Positions 44,544 to 53,776 of a stretch of 64,000 nt of DNA are shown here, piece by piece; within the stretch, counting starts at the first letter, position 1; each line of letters begins with the position of its first letter. The notes below the pieces were generated by a model, which was not told where the DNA came from, did not search any database, and saw nothing but the letters and a program-made list of their open reading frames with translations. The stretch is from positions 62,001 to 126,000 of the forward strand of contig NZ_LFMW01000013.1 of assembly GCF_001050345.1 (NCBI RefSeq), in the 5' to 3' direction. A program made the translations under genes and the position numbers. The stretch comes from Pseudomonas fildesensis (GTDB lineage: Bacteria; Pseudomonadota; Gammaproteobacteria; Pseudomonadales; Pseudomonadaceae).

Positions 44544-45154
44544 CTGCACCCTATGTGCTGGTGTTGTATTACAGCCGCAACGGCTCGGTCAGCGAAATGG
44601 CCCGGCAAATTGCCCGGGGCATCGAGCAGGGCGGCCTGGAAGCGCGGTTGCGCACCGTGCCGGCGATCTCCACCGAGTGTGAAGCTGTAGCGCCAAGCAT
44701 TCCAGACGAAGGCGCGCTGTACGCAAGCCTTGATGACTTGAAAAACTGCTCGGCCCTGGCCCTGGGCAGCCCGACCCGCTTCGGCAACATGGCCGCGCCG
44801 TTGAAATACTTTATCGACGGCACCAGCAACCTGTGGCTCACCGGCGCGCTCGTCGGCAAGCCGGCCGGCGTGTTCACCTCCACCGCCAGCCTGCACGGCG
44901 GCCAGGAAACAACGCTGATGTCGATGCTGCTGCCATTGCTGCACCACGGCATGCTGATCACCGGCCTGCCCTACAGCGAGCAGGCACTGCTCGACACCCA
45001 GGGCGGCGGCACGCCCTACGGCGCCAGTCACCACGCAGGGCCTGACGGCAAGCGCATGCTCGATCAACATGAGATCACCCTGTGCCGGGCCCTCGGCCTG
45101 CGCCTGGCGAAAACCGCCACGCTGCTGGAGAACGGCCGTGGCCAGGAAGCCTAA
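44540..45154 (+). CDS. wrbA: NAD(P)H:quinone oxidoreductase, WrbA type
   Basis: A 204-residue flavodoxin-fold enzyme. LVLYYSRNGSVSEMARQIARG is the FMN phosphate loop. LGSPTRFGNMAAPLKYFID and STASLHGGQETTLMSML are WrbA signatures. It reduces quinones by two electrons, protecting against redox stress. It lies in an overlapping trio with the arsC-like and DUF2069 genes. Confidence 0.93.
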   Translation: MTAPYVLVLYYSRNGSVSEMARQIARGIEQGGLEARLRTVPAISTECEAVAPSIPDEGALYASLDDLKNCSALALGSPTRFGNMAAPLKYFIDGTSNLWLTGALVGKPAGVFTSTASLHGGQETTLMSMLLPLLHHGMLITGLPYSEQALLDTQGGGTPYGASHHAGPDGKRMLDQHEITLCRALGLRLAKTATLLENGRGQEA

Positions 45155-45557
45155 GGTACTGCCGCCCCAGGCATGGCTGGAACCGCGGGTAAAAGTCGCA
45201 CGGGCATTGAGCCTGCTGGCGTTTTTCAGTTTGGTGGGACTGTTGTGCGTGTACTACCTGTTCATCGCTGATCTGCACGGTGCGCGCCCGTGGGTGATCC
45301 TGCTAATCGAACTGGTGCCACTGCTGTTGTTGGCGCCGGGGATGATCATCGGCAGCGCGCGCGGGCATTCGTGGATGTGTTTTGTGGTGAACCTGTACTT
45401 CATCAAGGGCGCACTGGCGGCGTACGACCCGAACCGGCAGTGGTTCGGGGTGCTCGAGATGCTCGCGAGTCTGGCGGTGTTTTGCACGGCGTTGCTGTAT
45501 GTGCGTTGGCGGCATCAGTTGAATCGGCGGTTGGCCGCAGATCCCCTGCCAGCCTAA
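45138..45557 (+). CDS. DUF2069 membrane protein
   Basis: A 139-residue protein from a GTG start (VARKPKVLPPQAW) that overlaps the end of wrbA by 17 nt. Four helices follow, including LLAFFSLVGLLCVYYLFIADL and ILLIELVPLLLLAPGMI. DUF2069 proteins usually follow wrbA in Pseudomonas. Function unknown. Confidence 0.85.
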   Translation: MARKPKVLPPQAWLEPRVKVARALSLLAFFSLVGLLCVYYLFIADLHGARPWVILLIELVPLLLLAPGMIIGSARGHSWMCFVVNLYFIKGALAAYDPNRQWFGVLEMLASLAVFCTALLYVRWRHQLNRRLAADPLPA

Positions 45558-45581
45558 TCACCCAAGGATTCTCGTACTTAT

Positions 45582-45717
45582 TGTGGCGAGCGGGCTTGCC
45601 CCGCGTTGGACTGCGAAGCGGCCCCCAAGACAGGCCCCCAGTTCATCCAGTCGGAATTCGGTCGCCAGGTTTTGGGGCCGCTTCGCAGCCCAACGCGGGG
45701 CAAGCCCGCTCGCCACA
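45582..45717. repeat. REP doublet (REPIN), GAGCGGGCTTGC type
   Basis: TGTGGCGAGCGGGCTTGCCCCGCG at the left and CGCGGGGCAAGCCCGCTCGCCACA at the right face each other. The inner parts are also paired (CTGCGAAGCGGCCCC and GGGGCCGCTTCGCAG), giving a long palindrome between convergent genes. Confidence 0.9.
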
Positions 45718-45728
45718 GAAAGAGTCCG

Positions 45729-46400
45729 TCAGTGGTTAACGGTGTACGCCAACATCATCGACAACTGACACATCGGCCGCCCACTCTCGGCGTGCCACTG
45801 GTTGAACGCGCCCTGCACCGTCGCCAGGTCGCGCAGGCTGGTCGGTGCCTTGTCGACGATCTTCTGCGCATTCAACGCCGCGACCACGTCATAACTCGGC
45901 ACAAACGTATCCTTGCCGACCATCCGCAAAAAGCGTGGCGCCGACAGCCCGCCCAACTGATGGCCGTGCTTGCTCAGGTACTTCCACAACCCGACGATAT
46001 CGGTCACCGGCCAATCGGCGACAAATGCACCGAAACTGCCCTTCTCCTGCTCAATGTCCAGAATCATCTGCGCATTGCGCGGCACGCTCTTGAGCTTGCC
46101 CAGATGGCGGATGATGCGCGTGTCCTGCATCAGGCGCTCCAGATGCTCGGCGCCCATCAGCACAACCTTTTCCGGGTCAAAGCCGAAAAACACCTGCTCG
46201 AACGCCGGCCACTTGGCGTCGACCACACTGTGCTTGAGCCCTGCGCGGAAGACGCGCAGCGCCAATGTCGACAGGTAACGGTCATCGCTGATCTTGCGTA
46301 ATTGCGCCGGCGTCTTGGGGACTGGCAGATGGGCTTCCAGCTCGGCCGCTGAACCGAAGCGGTTCAGGCAATATTCGTGCAGCCACTTGTAATCGCGCAT
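45729..46400 (-). CDS. DNA-3-methyladenine glycosylase I family protein
   Basis: A 223-residue protein from the ATG behind AGGAGAG (MRDYKWLHEYCLNRFG). The core LSTLALRVFRAGLKHSVVDA and FGAFVADWPVTDIVGLWKYL matches the Tag family of helix-hairpin-helix glycosylases, in a shorter, divergent form. Tag proper removes 3-methyladenine from DNA; this paralogue's substrate is unknown. It is downstream of ttcA on the same strand. Confidence 0.78.
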   Translation of the reverse strand: MRDYKWLHEYCLNRFGSAAELEAHLPVPKTPAQLRKISDDRYLSTLALRVFRAGLKHSVVDAKWPAFEQVFFGFDPEKVVLMGAEHLERLMQDTRIIRHLGKLKSVPRNAQMILDIEQEKGSFGAFVADWPVTDIVGLWKYLSKHGHQLGGLSAPRFLRMVGKDTFVPSYDVVAALNAQKIVDKAPTSLRDLATVQGAFNQWHAESGRPMCQLSMMLAYTVNH

Positions 46401-46426
46401 GCCCTCTCCTGGGGATTGAAATGACA

Positions 46427-46446
46427 ACGGCGCCCGTGAGCGCCGT
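46427..46446 (-). terminator. Hairpin after ttcA
   Basis: ACGGCG-CCCGTGAG-CGCCGT forms a six-to-seven base-pair GC stem between ttcA and the glycosylase gene. The T tract is poor, so termination would be partial. Confidence 0.45.
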
Positions 46447-46467
46447 CTTTCAGAGCGTTGAACAGCG

Positions 46468-47292
46468 TTAGAGGTTCACTACGCTGACGAAGCGCGAAGC
46501 CGCCGCTTCGTCGATACGCAGGCTAGTGAAGTCAAACAGGCTTCGGTCAGCCAACTGCGACGGCATCACGTTCTGCAGGCTGCGGAAGATGCTTTCGGTG
46601 CGCCCTGGGGTCTTGCGCTCCCAATCCAGCAGCATCTCCTTGACCACCTGGCGCTGCAGGTTTTCCTGGGAACCGCAGAGGTTGCACGGGATGATCGGGA
46701 ATTGCTTGAAGTCGGAATAGGCCTGGATGTCTTTCTCGTTGCAATACGCCAGCGGGCGAATCACCACGTTGCGCCCGTCATCGGCACGAAGCTTGGGCGG
46801 CATGGCCTTGAGGGCACCGTTGAAGAACATATTGAGGAAAAAGGTCTCGACGATGTCATCCCGGTGGTGACCCAGGGCCATCTTGGTCGCACCGATCTCA
46901 TCGGCAAAGGTGTAGAGCGTGCCACGGCGCAGGCGCGAACACAGCGAGCAGGTGGTCTTGCCCTCCGGGATCAGCTCCTTGACCACCGAGTAAGTGTCTT
47001 TCTCGACAATGTGGTACTCGACGCCCAACGCTTTCAAGTAGGCCGGCAGCACGCCTTCGGGAAAGCCTGGCTGTTTCTGGTCCATGTTGACGGCAACGAT
47101 CTCGAACTTGATCGGCGCGACCTTTTGCAGGTGCAGCAGCACATCGAGCATCGTATAGCTGTCTTTGCCGCCTGAGAGGCAGACCATGACCCTGTCGCCG
47201 TCTTCGATCATGTTGAAATCAGCGACCGCTTCACCGGCCAGGCGACGCAGGCGTTTTTGCAGTTTGTTCTGGTTGACCGTAAGAGTGCCCAT
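46468..47292 (-). CDS. ttcA: tRNA 2-thiocytidine biosynthesis protein
   Basis: A 274-residue iron-sulphur enzyme that thiolates C32 of tRNAs. VCLSGGKDSYTML is the PP-loop; TTCSLCSRLRRG and PCNLCGSQ hold the Cys that bind the cluster. The start MGTLTVNQNKLQ is the usual one of TtcA. Confidence 0.95.
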   Translation of the reverse strand: MGTLTVNQNKLQKRLRRLAGEAVADFNMIEDGDRVMVCLSGGKDSYTMLDVLLHLQKVAPIKFEIVAVNMDQKQPGFPEGVLPAYLKALGVEYHIVEKDTYSVVKELIPEGKTTCSLCSRLRRGTLYTFADEIGATKMALGHHRDDIVETFFLNMFFNGALKAMPPKLRADDGRNVVIRPLAYCNEKDIQAYSDFKQFPIIPCNLCGSQENLQRQVVKEMLLDWERKTPGRTESIFRSLQNVMPSQLADRSLFDFTSLRIDEAAASRFVSVVNL

Positions 47293-47654
47293 GGCGCTTG
47301 GATCCGCTAGAGGTGTGTGACGAAAAGCGCGGTATTTTACGCAAAAATACGGCAATGGGCGACGGCGATCCAATGCAGGAGCCAGCCTGCTGGCGATGCA
47401 GGCGACTCGGCTCATCAGGTACACCGAGGTGATGCCCTCGCCGGCAACCCGGCTTCTACAAGGGATGTGACAGACCTGCGCGCGATTAGGGCCCATGTTT
47501 ACAGCGCAATTTGCTCTAAGGCCCTACAGTTTTTCCGGTCATCACTTCCTATACTGCGACATGAGGTCGCACATATCTATCCAGACCTTTCAGGCCATTT
47601 GGCCCGTGGGCGCTCCGATGGGGGGCGATGGTAATAACGACAGGAGTGACTGGC
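47293..47654. other. Intergenic region with degenerate REP
   Basis: It holds a degenerate REP doublet at 47374-47460 (TGCAGGAGCCAGCCTGCTGGCGAT facing CTCGCCGGCAACCCGGCTTCTACA). After it come about 190 bases of leader before the Yip1 gene. No other gene is seen. Confidence 0.55.
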
Positions 47655-48257
47655 ATGATCCATCACGTCGTGGGGCTTTTTACCCATCCCGACCAGGAAT
47701 GGCGGGAAATTCGTGGCGATAAAGAAGAAAGCATCGGCCACATGTACCTCACTCACACGCTGATTCTCGCGGCGATCCCCGCCGTATCAGCCTTTATCGG
47801 TACCACCCAGGTCGGCTGGGTCATCGGCAACCGCTCCCCGGTCATGCTGACGCAGGAAAGCGCGCTGTGGATGACGCTCATGTCATACGCAGCCATGCTC
47901 GGCGGCGTAGCGGTGATGGGCGCGTTCATTCACTGGATGGCCCGAACCTACGACGCCTGCCCCAGCATGGCGCGGTGCGTGGCCTTTGCCACCTACACCG
48001 CGACACCGCTGTTTATCGGCGGACTGGCGGCGCTCTACCCGCATATGTGGCTGGGAATGGTCGTCGGTACGGCGGCCATTTGTTACACGGTGTACCTGCT
48101 TTATGTGGGTTTGCCGACCTTCATGAGCATCGACCCGGACGAAGGCTTCCTGTTTTCCAGCTCGGTGCTGGCCGTGGGCCTGGTGGTACTGGTGGCTATC
48201 ATGGCGTTTACCGTGATCGTCTGGGGCCTGGGCGTAGGCCCGATCTACACCAGCTAA
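47655..48257 (+). CDS. Yip1 family inner-membrane protein
   Basis: A 200-residue protein from the ATG behind CAGGAG (MIHHVVGLFTHPDQEWREIR). Five helices follow the amphipathic start, as in bacterial Yip1/DUF1282 proteins. The stretch FIHWMARTYDACPSMARCVA carries the family loop. Function unknown; it is followed by a terminator hairpin. Confidence 0.88.
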   Translation: MIHHVVGLFTHPDQEWREIRGDKEESIGHMYLTHTLILAAIPAVSAFIGTTQVGWVIGNRSPVMLTQESALWMTLMSYAAMLGGVAVMGAFIHWMARTYDACPSMARCVAFATYTATPLFIGGLAALYPHMWLGMVVGTAAICYTVYLLYVGLPTFMSIDPDEGFLFSSSVLAVGLVVLVAIMAFTVIVWGLGVGPIYTS

Positions 48258-48276
48258 GCCGTTTCCACCCTGAGGC

Positions 48277-48300
48277 AAGGCCACCGCAAGGTGGCTTTGT
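48277..48300 (+). terminator. Terminator after the Yip1 gene
   Basis: AAGGCCACC-GCAA-GGTGGCTTT is a perfect 9 bp stem with a tetraloop and a short T run. Confidence 0.75.
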
Positions 48301-48386
48301 GCGTGATGCATGACCATTCGGCGCCTGACAGATTCGGAAACACCCGGCTTTGCGGCATACTGGGCACCTCTGGAGATTTGTACAGC

Positions 48387-48881
48387 ATGCCCGAGCAACT
48401 CAATACCCGCGTCGAAGAGTGTTTCCTACAAGCAGAATCCTTTTTCAAACGAAGCTTCAAACGCCCCCAGGTCAGCCTCAAGCTACGGGGCCAGAAGGCC
48501 GGTGTCGCGCATTTGCACGAGAACCTGCTGCGCTTCAACCCACAGTTGTACCGTGAAAACAGCCAACACTTCCTGAAACAGACCGTGGCCCATGAAGTGG
48601 CGCACCTGATTGCCCATCAATTGTTTGGCGAACGTATCCAGCCCCATGGCGAGGAGTGGCAACTGATCATGCGCGGGGTTTATGAATTACCGCCGGACCG
48701 ATGCCATACCTATGAAATCAAACGCCGTCAGGTGACCCGCTACATCTACCGCTGCCCGTGCGCCGACAGCGACTTCCCGTTTTCGTCACAGCGCCATGGG
48801 ATGGTGAGCCAGGGGCGGCGGTATTTATGCAGGCGTTGTCGGCAAACCTTGGTGTTCAGCGGCGAAACCCGCGTCGAGTGA
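48387..48881 (+). CDS. SprT family zinc metalloprotease-like protein
   Basis: A 164-residue protein, MPEQLNTRVEECFLQAESFF at the start. TVAHEVAHLIAHQLFGE carries HExxH, and a third His lies in IQPHGEEW. The C-terminus is a zinc ribbon (YRCPCAD, YLCRRCRQ). It is the bacterial counterpart of SPRTN-type DNA-protein crosslink proteases, though bacterial substrates are not established. Confidence 0.9.
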   Translation: MPEQLNTRVEECFLQAESFFKRSFKRPQVSLKLRGQKAGVAHLHENLLRFNPQLYRENSQHFLKQTVAHEVAHLIAHQLFGERIQPHGEEWQLIMRGVYELPPDRCHTYEIKRRQVTRYIYRCPCADSDFPFSSQRHGMVSQGRRYLCRRCRQTLVFSGETRVE

Positions 48882-48918
48882 AATTTTCGGTGCCTGTTAG
48901 GGCCTCATCGGGAGCAAG

Positions 48919-50100
48919 TCACCCGACAACCTTGATCTGCCGCAAATCCGCTATCCGCTGAACACTAAACCCCAGCTCACCCAGCACTTCATCACTGTGC
49001 GCGCCCACGGCAACGCCAATATGCCGGGGCTTTGGCAGGCCCTCCGAGAATTTAAGCGGGCAGGCGATCTGCGCCTGGGTCGAGCCATCACCCCGGGGCA
49101 CCTGGCTGACCAATTCCCGCGCTTTCAACTGCGGATGCTCCACGGCTTCGCTCAGGCGCAAGACCGGCTCGACGCACGCATCCACCCCGGCAAACAATGC
49201 GCACAACTCCTCGAAGCTACGTTTCTCAAATTCGACCTGCAGCGCCTGCTTGAGGGCTTTTTGCTGCTCAGGCTTTTGCGACAAGCCCTGCGCCGCCAAC
49301 TCCGGCCGCCCCAGCGCCGCGCACAGCTGCTGCATAAACGCAGGCTCCAGGCTGCCGACCGACATCCAGCGCCCATCGCGGGAACGGTAGTAATCGTAGA
49401 AGCTGCCACCGTTGAGCACATGGGTTTCCCAACCCGGCTCCACCCCACAGGCCAGGTAACCTGCGCCGGCCATCGCGTTCAGGCTGAATGAACAATCGGT
49501 CATGCTCACATCCAGGTATTGGCCGACGCCGGTCTGCTGTCGAGCGATGACCGCCGCGAGCAGGCCCACCACCGCGTGCAGCGAACCCCCTGCAACATCT
49601 GCCAACTGCACGCCCAGCGGCAATGGCCCGCTGCCCTGACGGCCGGTGTGACTGGCAACGCCAGCGAGCGCCAGGTAGTTGATATCGTGCCCGGCACGGT
49701 CCTTATAGGGACCAGTCTGGCCGTAGCCGGTGATTGATACATAAATCAGCTTGGGGTTGATCGCCTTCAACGCCTCATACCCCAGGCCCAGGCGTTCCAT
49801 CACGCCGGGTCGAAACTGCTCCAGGACGATGTCGTAGTCCTTGACCAACGTCCGCACAATTTCCAGCGCTTGGGCCTGCTTCAAATCGAGGGCCAGGCTG
49901 CGCTTGTTGCGATTGAGGTAAGCGTGGCTGGCCGAAGTGCCCTGGTCATGGGGCGGCAGTACGCGCAGCAGGTCCATGCGCGTGGGCGATTCGATGCGCA
50001 ACACCTCGGCGCCCATGTCCGCCAGCATCAGCGAGGCAAACGGGCCGGGCAGCAAGGTGGAAAAATCCAACACTTTGAGGGACGCCAAGGGACCTGACAT
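48919..50100 (-). CDS. CaiB/BaiF family CoA transferase
   Basis: A 393-residue family III CoA transferase. VLDFSTLLPGPFASLMLADM and GAEVLRIESP begin the CoA-binding fold. AGHDINYLALAG contains the catalytic Asp that forms the acyl anhydride. The C-terminus is typical (VGAHSDEVLGELG). It swaps CoA between organic acids; closest relatives include alpha-methylacyl-CoA racemases. It is encoded alone, with no acid substrate suggested by neighbours. Confidence 0.88.
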   Translation of the reverse strand: MSGPLASLKVLDFSTLLPGPFASLMLADMGAEVLRIESPTRMDLLRVLPPHDQGTSASHAYLNRNKRSLALDLKQAQALEIVRTLVKDYDIVLEQFRPGVMERLGLGYEALKAINPKLIYVSITGYGQTGPYKDRAGHDINYLALAGVASHTGRQGSGPLPLGVQLADVAGGSLHAVVGLLAAVIARQQTGVGQYLDVSMTDCSFSLNAMAGAGYLACGVEPGWETHVLNGGSFYDYYRSRDGRWMSVGSLEPAFMQQLCAALGRPELAAQGLSQKPEQQKALKQALQVEFEKRSFEELCALFAGVDACVEPVLRLSEAVEHPQLKARELVSQVPRGDGSTQAQIACPLKFSEGLPKPRHIGVAVGAHSDEVLGELGFSVQRIADLRQIKVVG

Positions 50101-50258
50101 GGAGACTCCATTTCCGATTCGAATACCCACAGCGTAGACAGCGTTGGCCTTGATCGGCAATCGTCAGAACGATCACCGGCAGTGACCGTTTTGATCACGG
50201 CGGGCTTTTTCGCGGCGGCGGCTTTATCATTGGCCCACGTTTGCTTGCCGAGTGTTCC

Positions 50259-50651
50259 ATGAAGTTCGCGATTGCCCTGTTTTCCGCCGCCCACGCGCCC
50301 TCCTCGCGCCGCGCCCTGCTGTTCGCCCAGGCGGCGCTGGCGGGCGGGCATGAGATTGTGCGGCTGTTTTTTTATCAGGACGGCGTGTACAGCGCCGCCA
50401 ACAACATCGTCACCCCCCAGGATGAGCAAGACATCGCTCGCCAATGGCGTGAGTTTGTCAGCACGCACCAGCTTGACGGCGTGGTGTGCATCGCCGCCGC
50501 CCTGCGCCGTGGCGTGCTCAACAGCGAAGAAGCCACCCGCTACCAACGCAGCGCGGTCAACCTGGATGCACCGTGGGCGCTGTCGGGCCTGGGGCAATTG
50601 CATGACGCTACCCAGACCGCCGACCGCCTGATTTGTTTTGGAGGGCCATGA
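50259..50651 (+). CDS. tusD: Sulfurtransferase complex subunit TusD
   Basis: A 130-residue DsrE-like protein (MKFAIALFSAAHAPSSRRAL). The sulphur-carrying Cys is in DGVVCIAAALRRGV. It forms the TusBCD hexamer that relays sulphur from TusA to TusE for 2-thiouridine at tRNA position 34. The next three genes complete the set. Confidence 0.94.
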   Translation: MKFAIALFSAAHAPSSRRALLFAQAALAGGHEIVRLFFYQDGVYSAANNIVTPQDEQDIARQWREFVSTHQLDGVVCIAAALRRGVLNSEEATRYQRSAVNLDAPWALSGLGQLHDATQTADRLICFGGP

Positions 50652-50652
50652 C

Positions 50653-51003
50653 ATGTCCAAATCCTTGCTGGTGATCAGCCGCCAGGCCCCGTGGTCCGGG
50701 CCGAGCGCGCGCGAAGCGCTGGATATCGTGCTGGCGGGCGGCGCGTTCGATCTGCCGATCGGCCTGCTGTTCATGGATGACGGCGTGTTCCAGTTGGCGC
50801 CGCACCAGGACGCCAAGGCCGTGCAGCAAAAAGACCTGGGTGCCAACCTGCAGGCGCTGGGGCTGTTCGGCATCGACGACGTGTTTGCCTGCCACCATAG
50901 CCTGACCGCCCGCGGGCTGACGCACCCCGTCAATGCACAGCCGCTGAGCAGTGAAGATATCTCCAAGCTGATTGACCGTTACGACCAGGTGATAACCCTC
51001 TGA
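50653..51003 (+). CDS. tusC: Sulfurtransferase complex subunit TusC
   Basis: A 116-residue DsrF-like protein, MSKSLLVISRQAPWSGPSAR and GLFGIDDVFACHHSLTARG. It begins 1 base after the tusD stop and overlaps tusB by one base. Confidence 0.93.
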   Translation: MSKSLLVISRQAPWSGPSAREALDIVLAGGAFDLPIGLLFMDDGVFQLAPHQDAKAVQQKDLGANLQALGLFGIDDVFACHHSLTARGLTHPVNAQPLSSEDISKLIDRYDQVITL

Positions 51004-51281
51004 TGTCGACTTTACATGTGGTGTCCCACTCCCCGTTTACTGATAGCCGCCTCGACAGCTGCCTGCGTATCTGCGGCAGCGAGGATGCAATCCTGCTCTG
51101 CGGCGACGGCGCCTATGGGCTGCGCCACCCGGCTCTGCAACTCAAGGGCGTGAAGGTCTTTGTGCTGGCCGAAGACAGCCAGGCGCGTAATTTACCGCTG
51201 CCCGACTGGGCCGACAGCGTGGATTACCCGGGCTTTGTGCAACTGTCGCTCGACCACGACAAGGTCAACACCTGGCTATGA
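51003..51281 (+). CDS. tusB: Sulfurtransferase complex subunit TusB
   Basis: A 92-residue DsrH-like protein, MSTLHVVSHSPFTDSRLDSC with ILLCGDGAYGL. It is the smallest TusBCD subunit, coupled to tusC and tusE by overlapping codons. Confidence 0.92.
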   Translation: MSTLHVVSHSPFTDSRLDSCLRICGSEDAILLCGDGAYGLRHPALQLKGVKVFVLAEDSQARNLPLPDWADSVDYPGFVQLSLDHDKVNTWL

Positions 51282-51613
51282 ACACCCTGACCGTAGGCGC
51301 GCGCACCTTCGAACTGGACAAGGACGGCTACCTCGTCGACCTGAATGACTGGTCCGTCGACGTGGCCAACGCCCTGGCCGCCGCCGAATCCCTGGCGTTG
51401 ACCCCGTCCCACTGGGAAATCCTCGAACTGCTGCGCGGGTTCTACGCCGAATTCCAGCTGTCCCCCGCCACGCGCCCGCTGATCAAGTACACCGCCTTGA
51501 AGCTGGGCCCGGAAAAGGGCAACAGCCTGCACCTTAACCAACTGTTCAAGGGCACTCCCGCCAAACTCGCCGCCAAGTTGGCGGGCCTGCCCAGGCCGAC
51601 GAATTGCTTATGA
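51278..51613 (+). CDS. tusE: Sulphur carrier TusE (DsrC family)
   Basis: A 111-residue DsrC-fold protein, FELDKDGYLVDLNDWSVDVA and HWEILELLRGFYAEFQLSP. The C-terminus GLPRPTNCL carries the penultimate Cys that accepts sulphur from TusBCD and delivers it to MnmA. The stop overlaps the next gene (ATGA). Confidence 0.95.
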   Translation: MNTLTVGARTFELDKDGYLVDLNDWSVDVANALAAAESLALTPSHWEILELLRGFYAEFQLSPATRPLIKYTALKLGPEKGNSLHLNQLFKGTPAKLAAKLAGLPRPTNCL

Positions 51614-52611
51614 CCGACTTTGCCCCGCTGACCCTCGAAACCCCCGCCGAGCATCCGTTTGCGCAGTTCGTGCGCATCCTCGGTAAAGGCAAGCGCGGCG
51701 CGCGCAACCTGACCCGCGAAGAAGCCCGCGAAGCCATGGGCATGCTGCTCGACGAAAAAGTCGAAGACACCCAACTCGGTGCCTTCCTGATGCTGCTGCG
51801 TCACAAGGAAGAAAGCCCGGAAGAACTCGCCGGCTTCACCGAAGCGGTGCGCGAGCGCCTGCATGCGCCATCGCTGAACGTCGATGTCGATTGGCCGACT
51901 TACGCCGGCAAGAAGCGTCATCTGCCGTGGTTCCTGCTGGCGGCCAAGTGCCTGGCGCAAAATGGTGTGCGCATCCTCATGCACGGCGGCGGCGCCCACA
52001 CGGCCGGACGGTTGTACACCGAGCAATTGCTGGAGGGTTTGCAGATCCCGCTGTGCCGTAACTGGCAGCAGGTCGAGACGGCGTTAGAACACGGCAACCT
52101 GGCGTTTATTCCGCTGGGTGACTGGGCGCCGCAACTGCAGCGCATGATTGACCTGCGCAACACCCTGGGCCTGCGCTCGCCGATCCACTCCCTGGCGCGT
52201 CTGCTCAACCCGCTGAATGCCCGTTGCGGCCTGCAAAGCATCTTCCATCCCGGCTACCAGGGCGTGCATCGCGATGCCAGCGGCCTGCTCGGCGACAACG
52301 TCATTGTGGTCAAAGGTGACGGCGGCGAAATCGAGATCAATCCCGACACCCTCAGCCACCTCTACGGCACCACCGGCGGCGAAAGCTGGGACGAAGAATG
52401 GCCCGCCCTGTCCGCCCAGCGCCACGTCAAACCGGCGAGCCTGGAGCCCGAGCATTTGAAGGCGTTGTGGCGCGGCGACGTGGAGGACAGCTACCCGCAA
52501 CTGGCCCTGATCGCCACCATGGCGTTGGCGTTGCGCGGCCTCGGCCATTCCCGGGAACAGGCCTTCGCATTGGCCCAGCAGTACTGGGATGCGCGGGACA
52601 AATCGATTTAA
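51610..52611 (+). CDS. YbiB/TrpD2-type glycosyltransferase family 4-like protein
   Basis: A 333-residue protein with the anthranilate phosphoribosyltransferase fold: an N-terminal helical bundle (GARNLTREEAREAMGMLLDE) and the middle ILMHGGGAHTAGRLYTEQLL. It lacks the full PRPP/Mg sites of true TrpD. Homologues such as E. coli YbiB (TrpD2) bind nucleic acid and lie near DNA-damage genes. It is coupled to tusE. Confidence 0.88.
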   Translation: MTDFAPLTLETPAEHPFAQFVRILGKGKRGARNLTREEAREAMGMLLDEKVEDTQLGAFLMLLRHKEESPEELAGFTEAVRERLHAPSLNVDVDWPTYAGKKRHLPWFLLAAKCLAQNGVRILMHGGGAHTAGRLYTEQLLEGLQIPLCRNWQQVETALEHGNLAFIPLGDWAPQLQRMIDLRNTLGLRSPIHSLARLLNPLNARCGLQSIFHPGYQGVHRDASGLLGDNVIVVKGDGGEIEINPDTLSHLYGTTGGESWDEEWPALSAQRHVKPASLEPEHLKALWRGDVEDSYPQLALIATMALALRGLGHSREQAFALAQQYWDARDKSI

Positions 52612-52699
52612 TCGATCATTCACCCGCAGTCTTTGCGCTTTTAGTTCGAACTCATCCCTTTAGACTGGGCTCCAACGCTTATTAGCCAAGGAGCCAGTC

Positions 52700-53695
52700 A
52701 TGGGCTTGCTGATCGAAGGACGCTGGCACGACCAGTGGTACGAAAGTAGCGCAGATGGCGCTTTCCAGCGCGAACAGGCACAACGCCGCAACTGGGTGAC
52801 TGCCGACGGTCAACCCGGCCCCAGCGGCGAAGGTGGCTTCAAGGCCGAGGCCGGTCGCTACCACCTCTACGTCTCTCTCGCCTGCCCCTGGGCCCACCGC
52901 ACGTTGATCATGCGCAAGCTCAAGGGCCTGGAAGCCTTGATCGACGTGTCCGTGGTCAGTTGGCTGATGCTGGAAAACGGCTGGACCTTCGACAAGGCCC
53001 ACGGCGCCACCGGCGATACGCTCGACGACTTTACCTACATGCACCAGCGCTATACCGCCGATACAGCGGACTACACCGGGCGCGTCACCGTGCCGGTGTT
53101 ATGGGATAAGAAGCTCAAGCGCATCGTCAGCAATGAATCAGCGGAGATAATCCGCATGTTCAACAGCGCGTTCAACGGGCTGACCGGCAATACCCTGGAT
53201 TTCTATCCCGACGCGCTGCGCTCGACTATCGATGCGTTGAACGAGCGCATCTACCCCGCCGTCAACAACGGCGTATACCGTGCAGGCTTTGCCACTTCGC
53301 AGCAGGCGTATGAAAGTGCGTTTGATGATGTGTTCGCCGAGTTGGATCATCTCGAACAGCACCTGAGCGACCATCGTTACCTGGCCGGCGAACACCTGAC
53401 CGAGGCCGATGTGCGACTGTTCACGACACTGATTCGCTTTGATGCGGTGTATTACGGCCACTTCAAATGCAATTTGCGGCGGATTGCGGACTATCCGAAC
53501 CTGTCGAACTGGCTGAAGGAGTTGTATCAGTGGCCGGGCGTCGCCGCGACGGTGGATTTCGAGCACATCAAGGGGCATTACTATGCGAGTCACCGGACGA
53601 TCAATCCGACGGGGATAGTGCCGAAGGGGCCGTTACAGGCGTTTGATGCCAAGCATGATCGACAAAAGCTGGCCGGCAAAGGTGTCTGGAGCTGA
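52700..53695 (+). CDS. Glutathionyl-hydroquinone reductase
   Basis: A 331-residue glutathione transferase of the Xi class. LYVSLACPWAHRTLIMRKLK has the active Cys in CPWAHR, SNESAEIIRMFN binds glutathione, and the C-terminal half is the helical GST domain. It reduces glutathionyl-hydroquinones. AAGGAG precedes the ATG. It is monocistronic, with REP units after it. Confidence 0.93.
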   Translation: MGLLIEGRWHDQWYESSADGAFQREQAQRRNWVTADGQPGPSGEGGFKAEAGRYHLYVSLACPWAHRTLIMRKLKGLEALIDVSVVSWLMLENGWTFDKAHGATGDTLDDFTYMHQRYTADTADYTGRVTVPVLWDKKLKRIVSNESAEIIRMFNSAFNGLTGNTLDFYPDALRSTIDALNERIYPAVNNGVYRAGFATSQQAYESAFDDVFAELDHLEQHLSDHRYLAGEHLTEADVRLFTTLIRFDAVYYGHFKCNLRRIADYPNLSNWLKELYQWPGVAATVDFEHIKGHYYASHRTINPTGIVPKGPLQAFDAKHDRQKLAGKGVWS

Positions 53696-53705
53696 ACAGG
53701 CTTCC

Positions 53706-53763
53706 CGTGGCGAGCGGTCTCTTTGTGGCGAGCCCGCTCGCCACACCACGCGGGCTCGCCACA
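53706..53763. repeat. REP cluster, GAGCGGGCTTGC class
   Basis: Three close copies of the GTGGCGAG/CTCGCCAC arm appear in both orientations within 60 bases, between convergent genes. Confidence 0.75.
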
Positions 53764-53776
53764 AGGGGGCGTTCGT